A DNA stretch of 52,719 bases from Terriglobia bacterium. Its GTDB lineage: Bacteria; Acidobacteriota; Terriglobia; Terriglobales; Acidobacteriaceae. The notes beneath the pieces were generated by a model, which was not told the DNA's origin, ran no database searches, and saw nothing but the letters and a program-made list of their open reading frames with translations. The translations under genes were made by a program, and so were the position numbers. Shown piece after piece: positions 37,387-45,750 of the stretch. Position 1 is the stretch's first letter; each line of letters opens with the position of its first letter. The stretch spans positions 1 to 52,719 of the forward strand of contig JAIQET010000037.1 of NCBI GenBank assembly GCA_020073645.1. Direction: 5' to 3'.

Positions 37387-38769
37387 ATGAAAGCTAGTTC
37401 TTGCACGGTTCGCTGTTGGGCCGTCGTGCTGGCAGTTTGCCTGGCAACCCCCCAGTTGCTCGACGCACGCGTCACGCCCACGCATGGCTTCGATCTGTTT
37501 TCGGCCCAGGAAGAGGTCCAGGCCGGGCAACAAGCCGCCGCGCAAATTCCTAAGCAACTCCCCCTGCTGCCGGACTCCAGCCCCATCACGCAGTATGTCC
37601 AGCACCTGGGGCACGAGTTGGCCGCGCACGCGCCCGGTGAGCAGTGGCCGTACAGCTTCCATGTCGTGAACCAGAAGGACATCAACGCCTTCGCTCTTCC
37701 GGGCGGCCCGGTTTACGTGAACCTGGGCACCATCCAGGCGGCCGACAACGAAGCCGAACTGGCGGGAGTGATCGCGCACGAGATTTCGCACGTGGTGCAA
37801 CGTCACGGAACCCGCGCCGCCAGCAAGCAGATGGCCGCACAACTGCCGCTGGCCATTCTGGGAGGAATCATGGGCCGGGGTGCACTCTCCCAGATGGCGC
37901 AACTCGGGCTTTCCTTCGGGGTGGGCTCGTATTTTCTGAAGAATTCGCGCCAATCGGAAAAAGAAGCAGACCTGCTCGGCGCTGACATCATGTATGACAC
38001 CGGCTTCAATCCGCAGGCCATGGCGCAATTTTTCGAGAAGATACAGTCGCAAGGTGGTTCCCGCGCCCCGCAATTTTTCAGCGATCACCCCGATCCCGGA
38101 AACCGTGTGGAGTACGTGTCAGCGGAAGTGGACACGCTGCCGCGTAAGCAGCAGTACCGCTCTGACAGCGATGAGTTCCGCCAGATCAAGCAGGAAGTGG
38201 CGGGCATGAAGCCGCTCACCGCACAGCAGATTGCAGCCGGGCAGAAGCAAGGCGGCACGGTCGGTTTGCCGGGCGCGGACGTCACGCCCAGCGGCAACAT
38301 GCGCAGCTTGAACCACGACTACTTTCAGATCTCGTATCCCGAGAACTGGCAGGTGTTCGGAGACCGCACCTCAGCCGTGACCATTGCGCCGCAGAGCGGG
38401 GTCTCGCAGGACGCGGTTGCCTACGGCGTCATGATCAACGTCTACCAACTGGAGGATCCAAGCGCCAGCCTGGACCAGGACACTCACGCGCTGCTGAGTT
38501 CGCTGCGGCAATCGAACCCTGATCTGCGCCAGATCGGCAACGACGAAAGCATCCGGGTGAGCGGAGTTCCGGGACGGTCAGTGGACTTGATTGGAACTTC
38601 GCCCGTGCGGGATCAGAATGGCCGGCCCGCCCAGGAGCGGGATTGGCTGGTCACCCTGGAGCGAAGCGACGGCAACCTGCTGTACCTGGTCTTCATCGCC
38701 CCGGAGAAGGATTTTGGCTCGCTGCGGCCAACGTTTGAGCAAATACTACGGACGCTGAAAGTGCGGTAG
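37387..38769 (+). CDS. M48-family metalloprotease, BepA-like
   Basis: A 460-residue exported zinc protease. The ATG at 37387 is backed by a GGAGGAG site and gives a signal peptide. The M48 core has H-E-I-S-H in V-I-A-H-E-I-S-H-V-V, the downstream zinc Glu in E-K-E-A-D-L-L-G-A-D and the F-F-E-K-I-Q region. Family members (BepA/LoiP) trim outer-membrane proteins in the periplasm, and a C-terminal extension of about 170 residues, which I do not recognise as TPR, follows. Upstream it is preceded by a palindromic repeat; downstream it converges with an M13 peptidase gene. Confidence 0.88.
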   Translation: MKASSCTVRCWAVVLAVCLATPQLLDARVTPTHGFDLFSAQEEVQAGQQAAAQIPKQLPLLPDSSPITQYVQHLGHELAAHAPGEQWPYSFHVVNQKDINAFALPGGPVYVNLGTIQAADNEAELAGVIAHEISHVVQRHGTRAASKQMAAQLPLAILGGIMGRGALSQMAQLGLSFGVGSYFLKNSRQSEKEADLLGADIMYDTGFNPQAMAQFFEKIQSQGGSRAPQFFSDHPDPGNRVEYVSAEVDTLPRKQQYRSDSDEFRQIKQEVAGMKPLTAQQIAAGQKQGGTVGLPGADVTPSGNMRSLNHDYFQISYPENWQVFGDRTSAVTIAPQSGVSQDAVAYGVMINVYQLEDPSASLDQDTHALLSSLRQSNPDLRQIGNDESIRVSGVPGRSVDLIGTSPVRDQNGRPAQERDWLVTLERSDGNLLYLVFIAPEKDFGSLRPTFEQILRTLKVR

Positions 38770-38842
38770 TCGGACCTCAGACATCGGACGTCAGACCTCG
38801 GACTTGCGACCTCTCCTGAGGTCCGACGTCCGACGTCTGTTC
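38770..38842. repeat. Convergent spacer made of a long imperfect hairpin (CGGACGT microrepeats)
   Basis: The whole 73-base spacer between the M48 and M13 stops is built from degenerate GGACCT/CGGACGT words. 38778-38799 pairs with 38818-38839 (20 of 22 positions), loop of 18 bases. There is no T run. Related words occur at 30928-30957 and 41082-41097. Confidence 0.8.
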
Positions 38843-40867
38843 CTACCACACCTCACAACTCTTGTCGCCCCGTACCATCGCCGCATCCGCCTTGCAGCTG
38901 AACGCCTTTTGAAACTCCGGCAAGTTTGACAGCGGCCCGTTGACACGGTATTTGGCCATCGGGTGCGGGTCGGCCTGGATCATGACGCGCTGCTGCTCAA
39001 TACGCATCTCATCCCCGCGAAACTGTCCCCAGGCGATGAAGAACTGCTGCTCCGGCGTGAAGCCATCAATATCCGCCGGCCGCGGTTTGCCTTCGAGCGA
39101 TTTCTGATAGGCCATGAAAGCGATCTTGGCCCCGCCCAGGTCTCCGATGCTCTCGCCCAGCACCAGCTTGCCGTTGTGGTGTACGCCGGGTTCAATGAAA
39201 TAGTGGTCGAACTGGTCCACCACGCAAGCCCCGCGCTCCTGAAACTTCTTCAGGTCAGCCTCTGTCCACCAGTTCTTCAGTCGGCCCTGCTCGTCATATT
39301 GCGCGCCCTGGTCGTCAAAGCCGTGCGAGATCTCATGTCCGATCACCACTCCGATGGCGCCATAGTTCACCGCATCCACTGCATCCAGATAAAACGCCGG
39401 CGGCTGCAGAATTCCCGCCGGGAAAACAATCTCGTTCAGCAGCGGATTGTAGTAGGCGTCCGACGTCGGAGGCGTCATGCCCCAGCGCTCGCGGTCCACC
39501 GGCTTGCCGATGGTCTGGCGGTCATCCTCCACCACGAACTTGGTAGCGGCCACCACATCCTCGAAGTAGTTGTCGCGCCGGATGTCCACCTTGCTGTAGT
39601 CCTTCCACTTGTCCGGATACCCGATTTTGGGATGGAACGTAGCGATCTTGGCCAGCGCCTTCTGCTTGGTTTCATCGCTCATCCAGGGCCGAGTGGAGAT
39701 GTCATCCTTCATCGCCGCGAGCAGGTTTTTCACCATGTCCTGCATCCGCGCCTTGGCATCGGGCGGGAAGTATTTCTCCACATATTTCTTGCCCAGCGCT
39801 TCTCCCAGAAACTGGTCAGCGGACTCTACACATTGTTTCCAGCGCGGCTTGTTCTCGGTGGCGCCGCCCAGGTACTTGCCGTAGAAGGCGAAACTCTCGT
39901 CCACAAATGGCGTGGGCAAGGCTCCGGCGGCGGCGTCCAGCAGGTGGGCCTTCAAATAGATTTTCCAGTCCGCCAGCGAGGTCTGCTGCATCTGCCGGTC
40001 CACTTCCTGCATGAACTTGGGCTGATCCACGTTCATGTCCACATTTTGCGGCAACTGTTTGTGCTGGAAATACTCGGCCCAGTCGAAATGCGGAGCCATG
40101 GCCTGCAACTGCGCGAATGTCGTGTTGTGATCGGTGGCCGAGGGATCGCGCAGCGTGACCTGGTCCAGCGAAGCTTCGGCCAGCTTGGTCTCCATGGCGA
40201 AGACGGTCTGCGCCCCCGCAGTGGCGGCGGCCTGGTCCCATCCGGCGAGCTTGAGCATGTTGGCGACGTGCTCTTTGTACTTGTCGCGGGCCTCGGCGAA
40301 GCGGGGTTCTGGTTTCAGGTAGTAATCGCGCTCGGGCAGGCCCAGCCCGCTGGCGGCGATGTCGGCCAGGACCTGGGTGGGATTATGCGGGTCCTGCCCA
40401 CCATACATGACGAACGGCACGGTCACCGCCACATCATGCAGGCGGAATATCACCTTCTGCAGGCTGGCAATGTCCTTGGCGTTGTCAATGTCGTCGAGCC
40501 AGGGCTGGAGCGGCTTGAGGCCGCGGGCGTCAATCTGCGCCACGTTGATGCACGCGCCGTAGTAGTCGCCGATGATCTGGTCGGTGCTGCCCTTGGGCGC
40601 GCTTTGGTCCTTCGCCGCCTCCTCCGCCACCAGCTTCAGCTTGTCCTTGCTGGTTTCCCCCGCCGCCCAGCGCTTGCTCCAGCGCGTCATGGAAGCCGGG
40701 ATGGGATTGTTGGCCCGCCAGGTGCCATTGGCGAACTGATAAAAATCGTTGCAGGGATCCGCCTTGCGGTCGAGATCGCTGACGTCGATGCCGTGGAGCG
40801 AAGCGGTTTGGCTGAACAGCAGCGGAGAAGACAGCAGAATCAATAGCAAAGTTCTAAGAGTTCGCAT
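38843..40867 (-). CDS. M13-family metallopeptidase (neprilysin-like, PepO)
   Basis: A 674-residue exported zinc peptidase of full family length. A signal peptide (L-R-T-L-L-L-I-L-L-S-S-P-L-L-F-S-Q) is followed by the large helical lobe. The catalytic part contains V-V-I-G-H-E-I-S-H-G-F-D-D-Q-G, G-E-S-I-G-D-L-G-G with the third zinc ligand, N-A-Y-Y-N-P-type substrate binding (here D-A-Y-Y-N-P) and the closing C-E-V-W. It cleaves peptides up to a few dozen residues. The start has GGAAAGG about six bases upstream. It converges with the M48 gene across a hairpin spacer. Confidence 0.93.
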   Translation of the reverse strand: MRTLRTLLLILLSSPLLFSQTASLHGIDVSDLDRKADPCNDFYQFANGTWRANNPIPASMTRWSKRWAAGETSKDKLKLVAEEAAKDQSAPKGSTDQIIGDYYGACINVAQIDARGLKPLQPWLDDIDNAKDIASLQKVIFRLHDVAVTVPFVMYGGQDPHNPTQVLADIAASGLGLPERDYYLKPEPRFAEARDKYKEHVANMLKLAGWDQAAATAGAQTVFAMETKLAEASLDQVTLRDPSATDHNTTFAQLQAMAPHFDWAEYFQHKQLPQNVDMNVDQPKFMQEVDRQMQQTSLADWKIYLKAHLLDAAAGALPTPFVDESFAFYGKYLGGATENKPRWKQCVESADQFLGEALGKKYVEKYFPPDAKARMQDMVKNLLAAMKDDISTRPWMSDETKQKALAKIATFHPKIGYPDKWKDYSKVDIRRDNYFEDVVAATKFVVEDDRQTIGKPVDRERWGMTPPTSDAYYNPLLNEIVFPAGILQPPAFYLDAVDAVNYGAIGVVIGHEISHGFDDQGAQYDEQGRLKNWWTEADLKKFQERGACVVDQFDHYFIEPGVHHNGKLVLGESIGDLGGAKIAFMAYQKSLEGKPRPADIDGFTPEQQFFIAWGQFRGDEMRIEQQRVMIQADPHPMAKYRVNGPLSNLPEFQKAFSCKADAAMVRGDKSCEVW

Positions 40868-40937
40868 GGCAGGCCTTTCCTTTGTGCGCGATATGCGCCT
40901 GCCATTGTAGACGAGCAGAGGGAGGATTCGTTAGGCC

Positions 40938-41066
40938 GTAGCGCCGGCGTCCCGCCGGCCACGAGGAACTGCGGGTTGTGCGGAGCTGCACTGCCTCGCT
41001 CCGTGAGCGTGGGTGGACGAGGCGGTTGTCCGGAGTATGGTAGCCGCCGGGACGGCGGCGCTACGG
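40938..41066. repeat. GTAG-footed palindromes, second family, two copies
   Basis: GTAG 40938-40941 followed by arms GCCGGCG/CGCCGGC at 40943-40959. A second, GTAG 41040-41043, with arms CCGCCG/CGGCGG (41044-41058) and CTAC at 41061-41064 on the far side. Confidence 0.8.
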
Positions 41067-41097
41067 CTTAGGGTTGACTTGAGGTCCGAGTCTGCTC

Positions 41098-41685
41098 CTA
41101 CCCCCCCTGCTTCAACTCCGTCAGAACCTGCTTGGCGATCTCTTTGAGAGTGTCAAACACGCCCTGACCCTGAAACGCGATGGCTTCGATGACCGGTTCG
41201 TTTTTCCGTTGCAGCTCTTTGGAAAGGGCTTCCACCGGCATCACGTTGGGCAGATCGCGCTTGTTGAGTTGCAGCACGTAGGGAATCTTGTGGAAGTCGT
41301 ACCCGTGCTCTTTGAGGTTGGCCATGAGGTTGTCGAGAGCTTCGACGTTGGCGTCCATGCGCTCCGACTGCGAGTCGGCCACAAACACGATGCCATCCAC
41401 TCCGCGCAGGATCAGCTTGCGGCTGGCGTCATAAAACACCTGGCCGGGAACGGTATAGAGGTGAATGCGGGTCTTGAAGCCGCGCACCGAGCCCAGATCG
41501 AGCGGCAGGAAGTCGAAGAACAGGGTACGCTCGGTCTCCGTCGCCAGCGAGATCATCTTGCCCTTCTGCTGTTCGGCGGTTTTCTGGTAAATGAACTGCA
41601 AATTGGTGGTTTTTCCACCCAGCCCGGCGCCGTAGTAGACGATCTTGCAATTGATCTCGCGGGCTGCAAAGTTAATGAAACTCAA
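41098..41685 (-). CDS. mglA: MglA-type small GTPase
   Basis: A 195-residue polarity GTPase. I start at TTG 41685, since GAGG lies seven bases before it and the product then begins M-S-F-I-N-F as in other MglA proteins. P-loop G-A-G-L-G-G-K-T-T (19-27), [10 protein letters not shown] switch I region, P-G-Q switch II motif and N-K-R-D base-recognition are present. MglA directs the type IV pilus or motility machinery to one cell pole; its regulator MglB is not nearby, but PilT is 9 kb away. Confidence 0.93.
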   Translation of the reverse strand: MSFINFAAREINCKIVYYGAGLGGKTTNLQFIYQKTAEQQKGKMISLATETERTLFFDFLPLDLGSVRGFKTRIHLYTVPGQVFYDASRKLILRGVDGIVFVADSQSERMDANVEALDNLMANLKEHGYDFHKIPYVLQLNKRDLPNVMPVEALSKELQRKNEPVIEAIAFQGQGVFDTLKEIAKQVLTELKQGG

Positions 41686-41851
41686 GAGTTTCCTCAAACC
41701 AGCGGGGACACCCCTTGCCCTGGCGTACCCCCGCCTTGATGATTTTGCTGGTGCTGCTGGTTTTATACCACAGGGCTACGCGTTACCGGCAGGTTACCCC
41801 GGTTACTAGCCGGAAGACCCCATCGGGTTGCCAGCCGCACCCCGGAATGCT

Positions 41852-43111
41852 TCAGCGGCTCGGCGGCACCGGGTAATAGCCGTCCTTGGAGTAGACGCTG
41901 ACGCAAGGGCGTTCCGACGCTTCACAGCTCGGACGGTCCACCCGGACCTCGATCTGGCGGTAGGCGGTGCTGGGCGTGGCGCGGGTCAAATAGCCCAGGG
42001 TGTACTGGTTGCGGGCATCGCCCAGGGCGCGGGCGTATGTGTCCTCGATCGCGGACCGGGAGAACTCGGTGTACAGCCACCCTCCCGTCGCATTGCTGTA
42101 CTTGGGGAGGGACCCTTCCGTGGCTATGCCGTAAACGATGATGCCGTGGGTGAGCAGGACCTTCAACACGTCGCCGTAGCTGGCCTTGCTCCCGAACTCG
42201 CGGCCGTCGCTGATGATGAAAATGATCTTGCGGCGGGTGCGATCGCGCTTGCTCAGGTCCAGGGCCGCCGCCAGAATGGCATCGTTGAGCACATGCGCTT
42301 CCTTGGCTGGCGTGACCACCGGCACCACCGGCGAATCTACCGGAACCCCGTTGACGATGGGTCCCTGGGAGCTCAGGGGGCCGCTGGTTACTGGGGGTCC
42401 GTTGTTGCGCCCGGATACGGTCTTCAGAGCGTTGAGCGTAGCCGTCACCTGCTGGCCAGCGGCCGTGAAGTCGCTCACTTTCGAAAAAGTACTGCTGTAA
42501 GTGTAGATCGAGACCTCGTCAAACTGGCTGAACGCGCCTTCCAGCGCCGGAAAGGTCTGATTCACCTTCTGTACCGCGCTGTCGGGCATGCCCAGGTCGA
42601 AAACCACCGCCGCCGACAAGGCAAACGGATCGCTGGTGAAGAAGTTCAACTTCTGCTTGACGCCGTCCTCGAACACCGAGAAGTCCTTCGGCAGCAATCC
42701 GCTGGTCAGCCGACCACTGTCGTCCTTCACCATCACCGGCACCATCACCTGGTTCACATTGGTGGTGATCTTGTACAACTCTTCCTGGGGACTCCCGGCC
42801 GCGGGCGTAGCTCCGCCCTCAGGAACCGTCTTGATGTTCAGCGGAGGTCTGGGGGCCGGCGTCTCTTCTTCCGGGGCCTGGGCCGGTTTGGGCTTGGGAC
42901 TGGCTTCGCCGGAGGCCGCCGGCGAGGGTTGGACCGCAGGGGGCGTCGAAGGAAACGGCTGCGGCGGCCGCGACGCCGAGGGCGCATCCGGAATATCCTG
43001 CTTGGGCTGCTGCTCTGGCTGGGTTTGCGCCCCTACCGCGATCGATGCCAGGCAAAAGAGCAATATCGCCAGCCAATCCGCCGTCCGTCGTTTCCAGGTT
43101 AATTCGCGCAC
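41852..43111 (-). CDS. VWFA-domain acidobacterial secreted protein, MIDAS altered
   Basis: A 419-residue protein starting at GTG 43111 behind GGAGAGGG. After a signal peptide comes a Pro-rich linker (about 35-95), then the VWFA-related family core: P-V-M-V-K-D-D-S-G and L-L-P-K-D-F-S-V-F-E-D-G. The metal-ion-dependent adhesion site reads F-D-L-G-M-P where DxSxS is expected, so divalent-metal binding at that point is probably lost. I-F-I-I-S-D-G-R-E-F-G-S is the later strand. It is one of three paralogues and divergent from the next one. Family function is unknown. Confidence 0.82.
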   Translation of the reverse strand: MRELTWKRRTADWLAILLFCLASIAVGAQTQPEQQPKQDIPDAPSASRPPQPFPSTPPAVQPSPAASGEASPKPKPAQAPEEETPAPRPPLNIKTVPEGGATPAAGSPQEELYKITTNVNQVMVPVMVKDDSGRLTSGLLPKDFSVFEDGVKQKLNFFTSDPFALSAAVVFDLGMPDSAVQKVNQTFPALEGAFSQFDEVSIYTYSSTFSKVSDFTAAGQQVTATLNALKTVSGRNNGPPVTSGPLSSQGPIVNGVPVDSPVVPVVTPAKEAHVLNDAILAAALDLSKRDRTRRKIIFIISDGREFGSKASYGDVLKVLLTHGIIVYGIATEGSLPKYSNATGGWLYTEFSRSAIEDTYARALGDARNQYTLGYLTRATPSTAYRQIEVRVDRPSCEASERPCVSVYSKDGYYPVPPSR

Positions 43112-43168
43112 CGGATACCCTCTCCGCCTCGCGGCGCATCTGTTTCATCGGATGCTAAGATCACGGAT

Positions 43169-43199
43169 TTGGTGCATCTAAACTTCTAGGAATAGACTA
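43169..43199 (+). promoter_or_regulatory. Weak promoter of the second VWFA gene
   Basis: TTGGTG (43169-43174) and, 17-18 bases on, ATAGAC/TAGACT lie about 30 bases ahead of the ATG at 43225. The match is modest. Confidence 0.35.
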
Positions 43200-43224
43200 A
43201 CAAAAAGAGCGAGAGATTACCTTC

Positions 43225-44268
43225 ATGCCCAAAGTCCGTATTCGCCAGGTCTTAAGTTCGGTGCTGTGCCTGTTTCTGCTGGCTGGGGCTGCTCACGTTG
43301 CCGGCGCCCAGCAACTTCCCACGCTCGCCGGCCAGGACAAAGACCAGGGCCAATCCCAGGACCAGTCGCTCGAAACCCTCAGGGTAAACGTGGACGTCGT
43401 CCAGTTGTTTTTCAACGTCAAGGACAGGAAGGGGGCGTTGATCCCCAACCTGACCAAGACTGACTTTGACGTGTTCGAGGACGGTAAGCCCCAGACCATC
43501 AAGTATTTTGCCGCCGAGTCCAACCTGCCCCTCACGCTGGGAATCCTGATCGACACCAGCCCCAGCCAAACCCGTGTTCTAGACATGGAGAAGGAAGTCG
43601 GCGCTTCGTTCTTGAACGACATTGTGCGCGAAAAGGACTTGGCGTTCGTGCTCAGTTTTGACGTCAACGTCGAGCTTCTGCAGGATTTCACCAGTTCCAA
43701 CCGGCTGCTGAGGCAGGCACTGAACGGCACTCGCATTAACGGAGGTAGCGGAAGCGGGAGTGGAATTCCGGGGATGGGCGGGGGGCCAGTTCCGACCATG
43801 AGCCAAGGATGTTGCACGATGCTTTACGATGCGGTGTACTTGGCCTCCCACGACGAACTAGCACAGCAGGTCGGACGCAAAGCGATGATTCTTCTGACCG
43901 ACGGCGAAGACGAAGGCAGCAAGCTAAAGATCCAAGATGCCATCGAGGCTGCCCAGAAGTCTGACTCGATCTGCTATGTGCTGCTGATCGCTGATCGTGG
44001 GGGCATGTGGAATGGCTTCGGAGAGGGCGCGATGAAGAAGCTTGCTTCGGAGACGGGAGGGCGGGTCATTGACGTCGGCAACAAGTTCCAGAAGCTGAAA
44101 GAAGCCTTCGACCAGATCTCCCGCGAACTGCGCAGCCAGTACAACATTGGCTATACGCCCGCCAACAAAGCCAAAGACGGTACCTTCCGCAAGGTGGAAA
44201 TCCGCTCCAAGGAGGGGTACAAGATCCAGGCACGCAGCGGCTACTACGCCATCGCCCATCAGCAGTAA
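43225..44268 (+). CDS. VWFA-domain acidobacterial secreted protein
   Basis: A 347-residue protein: signal peptide to about residue 28, then F-F-N-V-K-D-R-K-G, T-K-T-D-F-D-V-F-E-D-G-K and the VWFA core with intact MIDAS D-T-S-P-S, T-D-G-E-D-E-G-S, and closing L-R-S-Q-Y-N-I-G-Y-T and K-V-E-I-R-S-K-E-G-Y-K. A Gly-rich loop at about 173-188 (S-G-S-G-S-G-I-P-G) is unusual. The protein is expected to be exported and to bind metal or ligands. The gene lies divergently from its paralogue with 113 bases between. Confidence 0.85.
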   Translation: MPKVRIRQVLSSVLCLFLLAGAAHVAGAQQLPTLAGQDKDQGQSQDQSLETLRVNVDVVQLFFNVKDRKGALIPNLTKTDFDVFEDGKPQTIKYFAAESNLPLTLGILIDTSPSQTRVLDMEKEVGASFLNDIVREKDLAFVLSFDVNVELLQDFTSSNRLLRQALNGTRINGGSGSGSGIPGMGGGPVPTMSQGCCTMLYDAVYLASHDELAQQVGRKAMILLTDGEDEGSKLKIQDAIEAAQKSDSICYVLLIADRGGMWNGFGEGAMKKLASETGGRVIDVGNKFQKLKEAFDQISRELRSQYNIGYTPANKAKDGTFRKVEIRSKEGYKIQARSGYYAIAHQQ

Positions 44269-44277
44269 CGATGCGCC

Positions 44278-44325
44278 GTAGCGCCGGCTGCCTGCCCTGA
44301 GCGTAGTCGAAGGGTCCCGCCGGCC
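44278..44325. repeat. Palindrome interrupted by another palindrome
   Basis: A second-family unit, GTAG (44278-44281) with arm GCGCCGGC at 44281-44288, is split by CCCTGAGCGTAGTCGAAGGG (44295-44314), a self-complementary 20-mer, and resumes with CGCCGGCC at 44318-44325. Confidence 0.75.
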
Positions 44326-44471
44326 ACCCCGCCGCCTGCCAGGGAGATGAGCCAGCATGAATGCCGCACCGGCCCGGCGCCACATGCTGGATTGCCGCGC
44401 CCTTCCTTAGCCACAAATCTTCAGCCGAGTTGTTCTTGTAAGCCAGCCCAGAAGTCCCGGCGACGGGGACT

Positions 44472-44894
44472 TCACACGAACGGATTCTCGATCCGCAGAC
44501 CTTCGATGTCCCGTCCATGCTGGAAGTCCTCGCTGTAAAGCCTGTCGCACCCGCCCTCCAGCGCGGCGGCGACGATCAACGAATCGTACCAGGCCAAACG
44601 GTGTTTACCCGCGATCCGCAAAGCCTCGACGTACAGGGCGGGCGAGGAATGCACCGCCAGTAGAGGACGAAAAACTGTGATCAGGTATTGTTCGGCCTCG
44701 GCCATACTCATGGGTTGCGCAAAGCGGCGAAACGCAACATTGAAGAATTCTTGCACCACCTGATAGCTGACAATCCCCTCCCCGCTATCCGCAGCCTGTC
44801 GAATGAGCCGCGCCGCCATCTTCGCCTTCGCCGGGGCGTGCCCGTCGAACGTATACGCGAAGATGTTGGTGTCGAGGAAGAATCTACCGCTCAT
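44472..44894 (-). CDS. PIN-domain toxin (VapC-like)
   Basis: A 140-residue PIN nuclease: F-F-L-D-T-N-I-F-A-Y at the start gives the first acidic residue (Asp8), Y-Q-V-V-Q-E-F-F near 60, and A-W-Y-D-S-L-I-V-A-A-A near 108 gives the late Asp. Its start overlaps the antitoxin stop by 11 bases, the usual layout. VapC toxins cleave RNA (tRNA or rRNA); the target is unknown. Confidence 0.88.
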   Translation of the reverse strand: MSGRFFLDTNIFAYTFDGHAPAKAKMAARLIRQAADSGEGIVSYQVVQEFFNVAFRRFAQPMSMAEAEQYLITVFRPLLAVHSSPALYVEALRIAGKHRLAWYDSLIVAAALEGGCDRLYSEDFQHGRDIEGLRIENPFV

Positions 44895-45102
44895 TCATCT
44901 CGTCCCGGGTGTAAGGACCCGCCGAACGCACGTGCCGGAGACGGCGCATCAGCGCATCCACGGCTGCCCCGCCTCCGGCTTGTGCGGCGTATTGCTCCAG
45001 CCATTCCCGAAAGGCCACATTCAGCGTCTTGTGGCGGGATCGGGCAACCAGGCGGGCTTGCTCGATCAGGCTTTCCTCCGCACTGAGGGTGATGTTCTTC
45101 AT
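44884..45102 (-). CDS. Antitoxin paired with VapC
   Basis: A 72-residue product. The start at ATG 45102 gives M-K-N-I-T-L-S-A-E-E-S-L-I-E-Q-A-R, a ribbon-helix-helix pattern, then V-A-F-R-E-W-L-E-Q-Y and a Gly/Ala-rich tail that would wrap the toxin. It directly precedes and overlaps the PIN toxin gene. Promoter and operator lie immediately upstream. Confidence 0.78.
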   Translation of the reverse strand: MKNITLSAEESLIEQARLVARSRHKTLNVAFREWLEQYAAQAGGGAAVDALMRRLRHVRSAGPYTRDEMNER

Positions 45103-45108
45103 ACGAGC

Positions 45109-45140
45109 ACAGTGTACACTGTTTAAGTGCACATTGCCAA
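45109..45140 (-). promoter_or_regulatory. Promoter and operator of the toxin-antitoxin pair
   Basis: A 14-base perfect palindrome ACAGTGTACACTGT (45109-45122) lies seven bases before the antitoxin ATG. On the minus strand TTGGCA (45135-45140) with an 18-base gap to TACACT (45111-45116) forms a promoter whose -10 box sits inside the palindrome. A second 12-base palindrome is at 45143-45154. Confidence 0.65.
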
Positions 45141-45329
45141 GTGGCCACGTGGCCTTTGCCAAACCGTCCCAGACACGTCTTCCCGAAACCCAGCGCAGTT
45201 CAGCCAAATGGGGAATCTTGCGTGCAGCGGCTACGCTGTGGGAGAGGCGCAGACGGACCCCTCGCCCGGTGCCTATTAGGAACTACGCCACCGCGAAACG
45301 TCAGCGTTCGCGGTTATTGAGACGGGACA

Positions 45330-45746
45330 TCAATCCCGGCCCGGACGGTCCTTGGTTCGGATCACGAACTTCAATCCTGACCACACCTCAGTCACGGCAC
45401 AGACTTTTACATCCACTAGGCCGCCTTCCAGCCCGATCTTGCGCACCACATTCTCGTCCAGATCGGTAGGCACACCCGAACTCTTCTTCGGCCAACTGAC
45501 CCACAGCATGCCGGCGGGCGCCAGTTGCTTGGAGACGCGGGCAAACTGATTTTTCAGTTCCGCCTGCGACTTGACGAAGATCATGGCGAAGTCGAGCGGG
45601 CCGCATCCGTCCTTGGCAATCTCACAGCCGGCCAGAGCTCGCTTCAATTCTGACTTCACGTCCGCAGGCGCGTCCACCAGGGCAACGCGAAACTGCTCCT
45701 TGATCCCGAGTTTTTGTGGGAGCGGAGTGCCGGAATATCCTGGCAT
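45330..45746 (-). CDS. DUF3052-family protein
   Basis: A 138-residue protein opening P-G-Y-S-G-T-P-L-P-Q-K-L-G-I, with D-F-A-M-I-F-V-K-S-Q near 50 and M-L-W-V-S-W-P-K-K-S-S-G near 85, then G-L-V-D-V-K-V-C-A-V. These match the DUF3052 family (no assigned function; the fold is Rossmann-like). ATG at 45746 directly follows the VWFA gene stop on the same strand by four bases, so translational coupling is likely. Confidence 0.8.
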   Translation of the reverse strand: MPGYSGTPLPQKLGIKEQFRVALVDAPADVKSELKRALAGCEIAKDGCGPLDFAMIFVKSQAELKNQFARVSKQLAPAGMLWVSWPKKSSGVPTDLDENVVRKIGLEGGLVDVKVCAVTEVWSGLKFVIRTKDRPGRD

Positions 45747-45750
45747 GGAG

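Noticed and set aside
38963..40846. A 627-residue open frame on the plus strand.
   Set aside because: It lies antisense to the complete M13 peptidase gene, and its composition is the mirror of that gene; no domain is visible.
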